Part shown: piece after piece, positions 24,398-32,029 of the stretch | Position numbering within the stretch: position 1 is the stretch's first letter | Layout: every line of letters starts with the position of its first letter | NCBI GenBank assembly: GCA_963840835.1 | Contig: CAWJAM010000001.1 | Coordinates: 62,001-126,000, forward strand | DNA: 64,000 nucleotides | From: Rubrobacter_D sp963840835 | GTDB lineage: Bacteria > Actinomycetota > Rubrobacteria > Rubrobacterales > Rubrobacteraceae | Direction of reading: 5' to 3' | The notes under the pieces: model-generated | Seen by the model: only the letters and a program-made list of their open reading frames with translations | The model's database searches: none | Told to the model about the DNA's origin: nothing | Position numbers and translations under genes: made by a program

Positions 24398-24421
24398 GTT
24401 GTCATTACCCGAGTCAGGCAT

Positions 24422-24447
24422 GGGGACCGGCTGCGCGTCCGGTCCCC
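24422..24447 (+). terminator. Intercistronic stem-loop between livK and livH
   Basis: GGGGACCGG (24422-24430), 8-nt loop, CCGGTCCCC (24439-24447): perfect 9-bp stem directly after the binding-protein gene, with no T run. In ABC operons such stems commonly protect or attenuate the transcript so that the binding protein is made in excess. Confidence 0.8.
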
Positions 24448-24468
24448 ACTTCTAAAAGAGGAAGCGAG

Positions 24469-25554
24469 ATGACGACGGAGCAAGCCACGAAGACCCGCTG
24501 GCGGGCTTTGGTCGAGAGCGCGATGTCTTCTAGTTGGCAGTCTCGCATCGCGGTGGCAGTGGTAGGCTTCCTGCTGGTCCTCTTGTTGGTGCAAGCGGTG
24601 CGGCAGCCGGACGTGTTCATCTCCCAGCTCATCATCGGCATCACCAACGGCGCCATCATCGCGCTGGTCGCGCTCGGCTACACGCTCGTGTACGGGATCA
24701 TCGAGCTGATCAACTTCGCCCACGGCGACAACTTCATGATCGGCTCCTTCGTAGGTCTGACGGTTCTCTCCGGCACGTTTCTCGGCTTCCAGTTCTTCGG
24801 GGCCATAACGAGCAACTCCGGAACTGCCTTGCGGATCGGCGGCGTTCTTCTTGCCCTGGTGGTCGCGATGGCCGCCTGCGGGCTGTTGAACGTGGGAATA
24901 GAGCGGGTGGCGTACAAGCCGTTGCGCAACTCGCCGCGGCTGACCGTCCTGATCACGGCCATCGGCATGTCGTTTATCTTGCAGAACGTCGGGCTCGTGT
25001 GGAAGGGGCCGGCGCAGATACCTTTCCCCGAGCTAATCTCCGACGCCAACATCCTCCCGGGAGACGCGATCGTCTTTCGCTGGAAGGACCTTTTCATCAT
25101 TGGAGTAACGGTGCCGCTGCTTGTGGGCCTCTCCTACTTCATCAGCAACACCAAACAGGGCAAAGCCATGCGGGCCGTCGCGCAAGACAAGGATGCCGCT
25201 GCGATGGTAGGCATCAACGTGAACCGCACTATCTCCATCACGTTCCTGATAGGAGGCATCCTGGCCGGGGCGTCCGGCGTAATGTACGGGCTCTTCAACG
25301 GCATCACGGTCTTCAACGTCGGCTTTACCCAGGGCCTCTTCGCCTTCACAGCGGCCGTACTAGGAGGCATAGGTAACCTGAGCGGGGCCGTGGTCGGCGG
25401 GATACTCATCGGGATCATCGGCTCTATGACAGACCAGTACATAGGCGTCGAGTGGACGGCCATAGTGATCTTCAGCGTCCTGATACTCGTGCTCGTGTTC
25501 AGGCCACGCGGGTTGCTCGGCGACCGCTCGGCGGTGCAGGGGGGAGGGGAGTAG
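24469..25554 (+). CDS. livH: Branched-chain amino acid ABC transporter permease, LivH type
   Basis: 361 aa inner-membrane permease with about eight TM helices. The signature LVALGYTLVYGIIELINFAHGD near the start and MRAVAQDKDAAAMVGINVNRTI (the cytoplasmic EAA-like coupling loop) identify the LivH family. ATG 24469 has SD AAGAGGAAG. An extended N-terminal part before the first family helix (residues 1-45) is longer than in E. coli LivH. It partners with LivM 11 bp downstream. Confidence 0.95.
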   Translation: MTTEQATKTRWRALVESAMSSSWQSRIAVAVVGFLLVLLLVQAVRQPDVFISQLIIGITNGAIIALVALGYTLVYGIIELINFAHGDNFMIGSFVGLTVLSGTFLGFQFFGAITSNSGTALRIGGVLLALVVAMAACGLLNVGIERVAYKPLRNSPRLTVLITAIGMSFILQNVGLVWKGPAQIPFPELISDANILPGDAIVFRWKDLFIIGVTVPLLVGLSYFISNTKQGKAMRAVAQDKDAAAMVGINVNRTISITFLIGGILAGASGVMYGLFNGITVFNVGFTQGLFAFTAAVLGGIGNLSGAVVGGILIGIIGSMTDQYIGVEWTAIVIFSVLILVLVFRPRGLLGDRSAVQGGGE

Positions 25555-25564
25555 CCTGGCGCTC

Positions 25565-26728
25565 GTGCGAAGGTACTGGCTACCTGCGCTGCTTATCGTG
25601 GTTGCGTTTGTCTTCCCCATCGTGGACGAGTCCTTTGACTTGCTCCTGATCTACCCCGTCATCATCATCACGGTCTACGTGATGCTCGCGTTGGGGCTAA
25701 ACATCGTGGTCGGTTTCGCAGGCCTTCTCGACCTTGGCTTCGTGGCGTTCTACGCCCTCGGCGCCTACGTCGTGGGTTGGTTCGCCTCAAGCCACTTCAA
25801 TAAATTGAGCTACTCCTTCGGGACGGCGGCGACCTCGCTTACCGGAGAGCCACTGCCGGGGATACACATCTCTTTCTGGGTGCTCTTGATCGTGGCCGGA
25901 GCTTTCACGGCGCTGTGCGGTGTGATCATCGGAGCGCCGACGCTGCGCCTCAGGGGAGACTACCTTGCGATAGTTACGCTTGGGTTCGGGGAGATCATAC
26001 CCCGCTTCTTCCAGAACGGCGACGACCTCGGTGGCTTCAACCTGACCAACGGGACGATAGGCATAAAGGCCATAGACTCTCCGGGTATCCCCTTCCTCCC
26101 TGAGTCCCTGGACGCCTGGAAGCAGTTCGGGACCTTAGACCTTCACCCGTGGTACTACACGATCCTGGTTATCGTCCTGATCGCCATCTACGTCAACATT
26201 CGTTTGAGGGACTCCCGATTGGGGCGGGCCTGGATCTCGGTGCGCGAAGATGAGACGGCCGCGGCAGCTATGGGTATCAATCCGGTTACGACGAAACTTT
26301 GGGCGTACGCCCTCGGGGCGGTCTTCGGAGGCATCGCGGGCGCCTTCTACGGTTCGTTTATTGGAAGCATCTTCCCGACGAGCTTCTCGTTCAACATCTC
26401 GATTCTGGTCTTGTGCATGGTTGTTCTAGGCGGCATGGGCAACATCTACGGCGTCATCCTCGGGGCCATCGCTCTACAGGGTCTCAACTTCTACCTGCTG
26501 CCGAAGATCAACGAGTGGGTCCACGCTATCGGCGACGTCGTCGGGAGCCCCCTTCTCAGCGACGCGGATATCCCGAAGTACAACTTTTTCCTGTTCGGAA
26601 TCATCCTCGTGCTCATGATGTTGCTGCGGCCTGAGGGCATCATACCCAACCGCCAGCGCGCCGAGGAGCTGCACAGCGGCGAAGGCGGCGACGTCGGCGA
26701 CGCGCTTGGGGGGAACGTTCGTGAGTGA
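25565..26728 (+). CDS. livM: Branched-chain amino acid ABC transporter permease, LivM type
   Basis: 387 aa permease with about ten TM helices. GLNIVVGFAGLLDLGFVAFYALGAY and LRLRGDYLAIVTLGFGEIIP are LivM signatures; GRAWISVREDETAAAAMGIN is the ATPase-coupling loop. GTG 25565. The stop overlaps the start of livG by 8 bp. The C-terminal tail after the last TM is hydrophilic (EELHSGEGGDVGDALGG). Confidence 0.95.
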   Translation: MRRYWLPALLIVVAFVFPIVDESFDLLLIYPVIIITVYVMLALGLNIVVGFAGLLDLGFVAFYALGAYVVGWFASSHFNKLSYSFGTAATSLTGEPLPGIHISFWVLLIVAGAFTALCGVIIGAPTLRLRGDYLAIVTLGFGEIIPRFFQNGDDLGGFNLTNGTIGIKAIDSPGIPFLPESLDAWKQFGTLDLHPWYYTILVIVLIAIYVNIRLRDSRLGRAWISVREDETAAAAMGINPVTTKLWAYALGAVFGGIAGAFYGSFIGSIFPTSFSFNISILVLCMVVLGGMGNIYGVILGAIALQGLNFYLLPKINEWVHAIGDVVGSPLLSDADIPKYNFFLFGIILVLMMLLRPEGIIPNRQRAEELHSGEGGDVGDALGGNVRE

Positions 26729-27512
26729 GGAGAACGGCGCGGCCGCGAACATCTTCGAGGCACGCGGGATCACCAAAGTGTTCGGTGGGCTGGTGGCGGT
26801 CAGCTCGGTGGACTTCGATATCCCGGAGCACGCCATCGTCAGCCTGATCGGGCCTAATGGAGCCGGGAAGACGACGTTTTTCAACATGGTCAGCGGCCTC
26901 TTCGAGCCAACCGCAGGGAACTTCGCGCTGCAAGGCACGGACATTACGAAGCTCAAGGCGCACAGGCGCGCGCAGCTCGGGATCGGGCGCACGTTCCAGA
27001 ACATCCGGCTCTTCGACACGATGAGCGCCCAGGACAACGTGCTCTCCGGGATGCACACCCGCCTGCACTCCGGCATCCTCGGCTCCATCTTCAGGACGCC
27101 GGGGACGCGTCGGGAAGAGCGGGAGTCGATCGAGAAGGCGGGGGAGTACCTCGACTTCGTCGGCATCGAGGGACGCGAGACCTTCGCCAAGAACCTCTCC
27201 TACGGGGACCAGCGGCGCCTGGAGATAGCGCGGGCGCTAGCCTCCGAGCCGAAGCTCCTTCTGCTCGACGAGCCGACGGCGGGGATGAACCCGCAGGAGA
27301 CGGCGCGGCTTACGGCCCTGATCCAACGCCTCCGCGAAGAGCGCGGCATCTCCATCCTTCTCATCGAGCACGAGATGCGTGTCGTCATGAGTATTTCCGA
27401 TCGGGTAACGGTGCTCGACCACGGGGAGAAAATCTCCGAAGGCTCTCCGCAAGAGGTGCGCGAGGACCCGAAGGTGATAGAAGCCTACCTCGGCACGGCG
27501 AAGACGGGTTAG
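26721..27512 (+). CDS. livG: Branched-chain amino acid ABC transporter ATP-binding protein, LivG type
   Basis: 263 aa ABC ATPase. Walker A is GPNGAGKTTFFN, the LivG insert LGIGRTFQNIRLF follows, the signature is LSYGDQRRLEIARAL and Walker B is LLLLDEPTAGMN; the switch His is in LLIEHEM. GTG 26721 is chosen for its SD GGGGGGAA; a TTG at 26706 is possible. It overlaps livM and is followed 3 bp later by livF. Confidence 0.95.
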   Translation: MSEENGAAANIFEARGITKVFGGLVAVSSVDFDIPEHAIVSLIGPNGAGKTTFFNMVSGLFEPTAGNFALQGTDITKLKAHRRAQLGIGRTFQNIRLFDTMSAQDNVLSGMHTRLHSGILGSIFRTPGTRREERESIEKAGEYLDFVGIEGRETFAKNLSYGDQRRLEIARALASEPKLLLLDEPTAGMNPQETARLTALIQRLREERGISILLIEHEMRVVMSISDRVTVLDHGEKISEGSPQEVREDPKVIEAYLGTAKTG

Positions 27513-27514
27513 TT

Positions 27515-28228
27515 ATGGCCCTGCTCGAGATCGAGAACATGCACAGCTATTACGGGCACATCCAGGCTCTCCGCGGGATCTCACTCACGGTCGAGGAGGG
27601 CGAAGTCGTCACGCTTATAGGCTCCAACGGGGCAGGCAAGACCACGACGCTTCGCTCTATCAACGGCATCCTGCCCCCAAGGAGGGGCAAGATCCTCTTC
27701 GAGGGCGAGGAGATCCAGGGCACTCCGGCACACGACATGATCTCCAAGGGCATCTCCCAGAGTCCGGAGGGACGCAAGATCTTCAGCCGGATGACGGTAC
27801 TCGAGAACCTGGAGATGGGCGCCTACCATCGCAACGACCGTGCGGGGATCAGCGAGGACATGGACCGCGTCTTCGACCTGTTCCCACGCCTTCAGGAGCG
27901 CGTGAAACAGGAATCGGGCACCATGAGCGGCGGCGAGCAACAGATGCTCGCCATCGGCCGCGCCCTGATGAGCCGCCCGAAACTACTCCTGCTAGACGAA
28001 CCCTCGATGGGCCTGGCCCCCGTGCTGGTCGAGCGTATCTTCGACATCATCAGGGATATCAATAAGCAAGGGACCACGATCCTGCTCGTCGAGCAAAACG
28101 CCAACGTCGCACTCGAGATCGCCACCCGCGGCTACGTCCTCGAAACAGGCACCATAGTCAACGAAGCCCCAGCCAGCAAACTCCGCGAAGACCCGAAGGT
28201 CCGCGAAGCATACCTGGGCGAGATTTAA
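27515..28228 (+). CDS. livF: Branched-chain amino acid ABC transporter ATP-binding protein, LivF type
   Basis: 237 aa ABC ATPase that pairs with LivG. Walker A is GSNGAGKTTTLR, the LivF-specific ISQSPEGRKIFSRMTVLENL follows, the signature is MSGGEQQMLAIGRAL and Walker B is LLLLDEPSMGLAP; LLVEQN carries the switch position. It is the last gene of the operon; composite repeat DNA begins directly after its stop, and no T-rich terminator is visible. Confidence 0.95.
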   Translation: MALLEIENMHSYYGHIQALRGISLTVEEGEVVTLIGSNGAGKTTTLRSINGILPPRRGKILFEGEEIQGTPAHDMISKGISQSPEGRKIFSRMTVLENLEMGAYHRNDRAGISEDMDRVFDLFPRLQERVKQESGTMSGGEQQMLAIGRALMSRPKLLLLDEPSMGLAPVLVERIFDIIRDINKQGTTILLVEQNANVALEIATRGYVLETGTIVNEAPASKLREDPKVREAYLGEI

Positions 28229-28375
28229 CAGCCAGGCATCAGGTTTCAGGCAACAGGCATCAGGACATCTCTCTGTCTCCGGACCCTCGCGGCCCGCCAC
28301 CCACCATTCCCGCGGCCCCTCACCGTCATTCCTGCAGCCCCTCACCGTCATTCCCGAGAAAGCGGGAATCCACGG
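28229..28375. repeat. Second copy of the CAGGCATCAGG / CATTCCCGC composite repeat
   Basis: CAGGCATCAGGTTTCAGG and ACAGGCATCAGG words, then CCGGACCCTCGCGGCCCGCC, then three CATTCC(C/T)GC segments, the last forming TTCCCG-AGAAA-CGGGAA (28347-28366). Module order equals that at 1414-1560. It lies immediately 3' of livF. Confidence 0.85.
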
Positions 28376-28460
28376 CTGTGCAGGATCTCGGCGGCTCTGG
28401 CCAGGAGCGTTCAGCCGGATTCCGTATGAATCGTCGTGAAAGCTTTCTTCATAAGCCGAC

Positions 28461-28489
28461 TAGACTTTGCTCTTCTGAATGCGTATAGT
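28461..28489 (+). promoter_or_regulatory. Candidate promoter with long leader upstream of 28712
   Basis: TAGACT (28461-28466), 17-nt spacer, TATAGT (28484-28489). If used, the leader before ATG 28712 is about 215 nt. It contains a stem CCTCGTGT/ACACGAGG (about 28492-28519) and a perfect SD sequence AAGGAGGTGAT (28672-28682) that has no usual start codon after it. A 69-codon open frame starts at 28479 inside the promoter and ends at 28688; I do not call it a gene. Confidence 0.4.
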
Positions 28490-28711
28490 TGGCCTCGTGT
28501 CAAAGGGATTACACACGAGGTTCGCGACTACGTTCTATGCGCCGTCTTTCCGGTTGAAGCGGCGTGCTTGGAGCTGCTACGGGTTCGGGCACACGGCGCT
28601 CAGGGAGCCCAGTGATCTGCGCGGGACGGTTGTAGGAAAGCAGGGCCGCTTCCGGGGTCTTCTGACAGCACAAGGAGGTGATATTTAGAGAAAGTTCCAG
28701 AAAGGTGACCT

Positions 28712-29158
28712 ATGGCCCTCGACCTCAGGGCGGACCTGTACGAGTCCTGCTTACAAATCTCCCCCAAACATCCAGACTACGCCGCACTATCCATCCAGGC
28801 CGGCTTTGACTGGTCCCCTCTCTCCGGTTGCTCGTTCGACCGGCTTTACCTCGTCGTCTTCCGTTCCGTACGGCTGCCAGACGCGGACCTCACCCTGTTG
28901 CGCGAGCACGACGACCGCGCCTACGCGGAGGCCCTAAAATCGGGCGGCCTGCTCCATTACTTCAAAGGCCAGGCGAACGAGCGGGGCGTGTGCCTCTCTT
29001 TCTGCCTCTGGGAGACGCGCGAGCAGGCCCAAGAGGCTGCAGGGGCCGCATCCCACAGGTCCGCCGCAGACATCACCTCCAAGATGTACCTGTCTTACGT
29101 GCTCGACCGTTACTGGTTGAAAAAGGTCGAAGAAAAGCTCGTCTTCGAACGCATCTAA
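28712..29158 (+). CDS. Conserved-looking hypothetical protein (148 aa)
   Basis: Soluble protein with balanced composition; DRLYLVVFRSVRLPDADL, LLREHDDRAYAEALKSGGLLHYF and CLSFCLWETREQAQEAA suggest an alpha/beta barrel-like dimeric fold such as the antibiotic-biosynthesis monooxygenase/EthD group, but this is only a shape impression. ATG follows SD AAAGGTGA. No TM or signal. It stands alone between the liv operon and polA, with repeats on both sides. Function unknown. Confidence 0.75.
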   Translation: MALDLRADLYESCLQISPKHPDYAALSIQAGFDWSPLSGCSFDRLYLVVFRSVRLPDADLTLLREHDDRAYAEALKSGGLLHYFKGQANERGVCLSFCLWETREQAQEAAGAASHRSAADITSKMYLSYVLDRYWLKKVEEKLVFERI

Positions 29159-29170
29159 AGCGGTTAGCAT

Positions 29171-29195
29171 GTAGGGGCGGTTCGCGAACCGCCCT
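29171..29195. repeat. GTAGGGGCGGTTCG palindromic repeat
   Basis: GTAGGGGCGGTTCG-CGAACCGCCC, the same palindrome family as the galK insert and 47820-47846. It starts 13 bp after the stop of the upstream gene. An AT-richer stretch with TTTTTTT follows at 29252-29258. Confidence 0.85.
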
Positions 29196-29283
29196 CGCTG
29201 CGCCTCTGCAAACCGCGGCTTCAGGAAGTTATCCTGGCGTGCTTGGGCTCATTTTTTTCGAGAACCGCTCTACAGCGACCAGC

Positions 29284-29375
29284 GATCAGCCAAAAAGCTG
29301 AAAGCGAGGCCGAAGGGTTGCTGACAAGCCTGCGAAGCAGGCGTGATGAAAGCGTAGGCCGAAGCGTGCTGAATC
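29284..29375 (+). repeat. Variable-arm hairpin array (3 units)
   Basis: Lead-in CAGCCAAAAAGCTGAAAGCG, then units with GAGGCCGAAGG, CCTGCGAAGCAGG and TAGGCCGAAGC centres and GTTGCT/GTGATG/GTGCT edges. Somewhat degenerate. The array ends 28 bp before the polA -10 element. Confidence 0.8.
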
Positions 29376-29402
29376 GGGGCGGGAAACGGACCCTTCCTCC
29401 GG

Positions 29403-29408
29403 TATAAT
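29403..29408 (+). promoter_or_regulatory. polA -10 element, probable leaderless transcript
   Basis: TATAAT in the context CCGGTATAATCC, 7 nt before the GTG start codon. With usual -10 to start-site spacing, transcription would begin at or within 1-2 nt of GTG 29416, so the mRNA would be leaderless. No SD is present. uvrC has the same arrangement. Confidence 0.65.
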
Positions 29409-29415
29409 CCTTTCG

Positions 29416-31914
29416 GTGCGAATCTATCTTATCGACGGTTACTCCCTACTGTACAGGGCGTTCTACGCCCTGCCGCAGAGCATAAGCACCTCTAGCGGCC
29501 TGCCCACAAACGCGCTCTACGGTTTCACGAGCATGCTGCTCAAGCTCCTCGATACCGAGGAAGAGGTGGGGCTCGGGGTTGTGTGGGACGGAGGGATGCC
29601 GGAGTTCAGGTTGAAGATCTTCCCCGAGTACAAGGCGCAGCGTTCGGCGATGCCCGAGGAGCTCAGGTCGCAGGTCGACCACATGGACGAGATCCTGGAC
29701 GCCATGAACGTCCCCGCCATCACGGCCGAAGGCTTCGAGGCCGACGACGCCCTGGCGACGATGTCACGCCAGGTATCGGATGACGACGAACTTTACATAG
29801 TTACGGGCGACCAGGACGCGATGCAGCTCGTCGACGGAAGGGTCAAGGTGCTCCGTACGACCCGCGGCGTCTCGGAGACCAAGACGTACGGCAGGGAAGA
29901 GGTCGTCGAAGAGTACGGGGTGACGCCGGAGCAGATCCCCGACTACAAGGCACTCACGGGCGACTCCTCGGACAACATCCCAGGCGTTCGGGGCATCGGC
30001 CCCAAGGGGGCGGCGAACCTGCTAGAGCAGTTCGGCACTCTGGGCGGGGTCTACGATAACCTGCAGAACATCTCGGCGAAGGGTACGCGCAAGAAGCTCG
30101 AAGACGGCAGGGAGAGCGCGTTCATGTCCCTGGATCTCGCACGGATGCGCTTCGACGTGCCCGTGAAGTTCGATCCTGAGTCGCTCCGCTTCGAGGGCGT
30201 CTCCCCCGACATCCGGGACATCACCAGGCGCTACGAGTTCCGCACCCTGGAGTCGAGGCTCACCGAGCTGCCCGTCGCCGGGGGCGAGCAACTCCCACCC
30301 ATAGAACGCCTGGAGGTACATGTCTCCGACGAACCCGTCGAGCTGTCCTTCGAGCCAGTAGCGGCGGCACCGGTCAACGACGATAGTGGGCTCTGGTGCG
30401 TCGCCGTCTCGGAGGGCGAGGTGCGCGTCACGCAAGGCGTGCCGGAAGTGCCCATGAAGGTGCACGATTCGAAGAGGCTCGAGGTAAGGGGCGCGGACTT
30501 CGACACGTACCTGGCGGCGTACCTCGTAAAGCCAGGACTAGGAAGCTACGAGCTGGAAGCGCTCGCCGCCGAGAGGGGGATGGCCGAGGTCGACCTGGCG
30601 CACGAAGATCGTGCCGTCGCGGAGGCCGCGAGGAGGGCCGCGCTCGTCTATGCGCTCTCGCCGAGGCTGCAGAAAGAACTAGAGGAGATGGGTCTCGCCA
30701 GGCTCTACTACGACGTGGAGCTGCCGCTCGCCGACGTGCTCGGGGAGATAGAGGAGATCGGGATGCCCGTGGAAGCCGAAACCCTGGAGAAGGTCGGCGA
30801 AGACCTCGACGGTCGCATCGCGGACGTGGAGAGAGACATTTACGATGACGTCGGGCATCCCTTCAACATAGGGTCGCCCAAGCAGCTCGGCGTGGTCCTC
30901 TTCGAGGAGATGGAGATACCCCCTGTCAGGAAGACCAAGACCGGCTACTCGACGGATGCGAAGGTGCTGCAGCAGCTTGCCATCCAGTATCCCGTGGCCG
31001 ATCGCATCATCGAGTACCGTGAGTTGACCAAGCTCAGGGGCACCTATATAGACGGCCTGATCAAGCTCATCACCGACGAGGGCCGAATACACAGCACCCT
31101 GCAACAGACACGGGCGGCAACTGGCCGTCTATCCAGCGACTCGCCCAACCTACAGAACATCCCGGTTCGCACGGAGATGGGGGTCAGGATCAGGGACGCG
31201 TTCACGGCCTCGCCGGGGCGCAGGCTCGTCGTGGCCGACTACTCGCAGATAGAGTTGAGGATTCTGGCCCATATGACCGGAGAACCGTCGCTCGTCGAAT
31301 CGTTCACCAACGACGAGGATATCCACACGCGCACCGCCTCGGAGGTCTTCGACGTGCGCATGGAGAGCGTGACGCCCGAGCTCAGACGGAGGGCGAAGAT
31401 GGTCAACTTCGGCATCCTCTACGGAATCTCCGGGTTCGGGCTGGCCACGAGGCTGGGCAACGTGCATCCGGCCGAGGCCGAGCGTTACATCAAACGCTAC
31501 TTCGAGCGCTATCCGAAGGTTACCGATTTCATGCAGGAGACCCTGGAGGAGGCCGAGGAGCTCGGGTACTCGACGACGCTCTTCGGGAGGCGGCGCTACG
31601 TGCCCGAGCTCAGAAACTCCAACAAGAACGTGAGGAAGCTGGGGGAGAGGATCGCGTTCAACGCCCGCGTGCAGGGTACGGCGGCGGACATCATCAAGGT
31701 CGCGATGGTAGATCTGGCACCGAGATTAGAGTCTCTGGGGGCTGACATGATCATGCAGGTCCACGACGAGCTCGTCTTCGACGTCGACGAAGATAGGGTC
31801 GATGAGGTCGCGGCCCTGGCGGTCGAGAGGATGGTCGCCGCCTACGACCTCAGGCCTCCGCTAGAGGTCGAGGCCAAGGCCGGTGTAAGGTGGGGGCATG
31901 TGAGTCCTCTGTAG
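29416..31914 (+). CDS. polA: DNA polymerase I
   Basis: 832 aa repair and Okazaki-fragment polymerase. The 5'-3' exonuclease domain (1-290) shows LIDGYSLLYRAFYALP, VTGDQDAMQLV and the H3TH GDSSDNIPGVRGIGPKGA. The middle domain (about 290-440) lacks the Asp/Glu residues of an active proofreading exonuclease. The polymerase domain has motif A DYSQIELRILA (Asp608), the O-helix RRRAKMVNFGILYG and motif C VHDEL (Asp784). Length and missing proofreading are typical of actinobacterial and Taq-type enzymes. GTG start next to a -10 suggests leaderless translation. Confidence 0.97.
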   Translation: MRIYLIDGYSLLYRAFYALPQSISTSSGLPTNALYGFTSMLLKLLDTEEEVGLGVVWDGGMPEFRLKIFPEYKAQRSAMPEELRSQVDHMDEILDAMNVPAITAEGFEADDALATMSRQVSDDDELYIVTGDQDAMQLVDGRVKVLRTTRGVSETKTYGREEVVEEYGVTPEQIPDYKALTGDSSDNIPGVRGIGPKGAANLLEQFGTLGGVYDNLQNISAKGTRKKLEDGRESAFMSLDLARMRFDVPVKFDPESLRFEGVSPDIRDITRRYEFRTLESRLTELPVAGGEQLPPIERLEVHVSDEPVELSFEPVAAAPVNDDSGLWCVAVSEGEVRVTQGVPEVPMKVHDSKRLEVRGADFDTYLAAYLVKPGLGSYELEALAAERGMAEVDLAHEDRAVAEAARRAALVYALSPRLQKELEEMGLARLYYDVELPLADVLGEIEEIGMPVEAETLEKVGEDLDGRIADVERDIYDDVGHPFNIGSPKQLGVVLFEEMEIPPVRKTKTGYSTDAKVLQQLAIQYPVADRIIEYRELTKLRGTYIDGLIKLITDEGRIHSTLQQTRAATGRLSSDSPNLQNIPVRTEMGVRIRDAFTASPGRRLVVADYSQIELRILAHMTGEPSLVESFTNDEDIHTRTASEVFDVRMESVTPELRRRAKMVNFGILYGISGFGLATRLGNVHPAEAERYIKRYFERYPKVTDFMQETLEEAEELGYSTTLFGRRRYVPELRNSNKNVRKLGERIAFNARVQGTAADIIKVAMVDLAPRLESLGADMIMQVHDELVFDVDEDRVDEVAALAVERMVAAYDLRPPLEVEAKAGVRWGHVSPL

Positions 31915-31916
31915 CT

Positions 31917-31978
31917 CTCAGCATTCAGCCCTCAGCCGTCAGCCTTTTGTTTTTGGCTGATCGCTGACAGCTCCGTAA
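31917..31978. repeat. TCAGC-rich micro-repeat with small hairpin between polA and rpsA
   Basis: CTCAGCATTCAGCCCTCAGCC-type words followed by AGCC-TTTTGTTTTT-GGCT and CGCTGACAGC. The words belong to the TTTCAGC/CTGACA family; the stem CAGCC/GGCTG with T-rich loop could act as a weak polA terminator. Confidence 0.6.
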
Positions 31979-31990
31979 TTGCTGTATAAT
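31964..31990 (+). promoter_or_regulatory. rpsA promoter
   Basis: CTGACA (31964-31969) and TATAAT (31985-31990) within TGTATAAT, a perfect extended -10, with a 15-nt spacer. The -35-like CTGACA is part of a repeat word. The leader to ATG 32030 is about 32 nt and includes SD AAAGGAAAG. Confidence 0.65.
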
Positions 31991-32029
31991 CTGCACCCGT
32001 CCAGCAAATTAAAGGAAAGCAACTGTTTC

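Noticed and set aside
28479..28688. 69-codon frame before the 148-aa gene
   Set aside because: It starts inside the probable -10 and has no family motif; the composition is shadow-like. Kept only as a leader observation.
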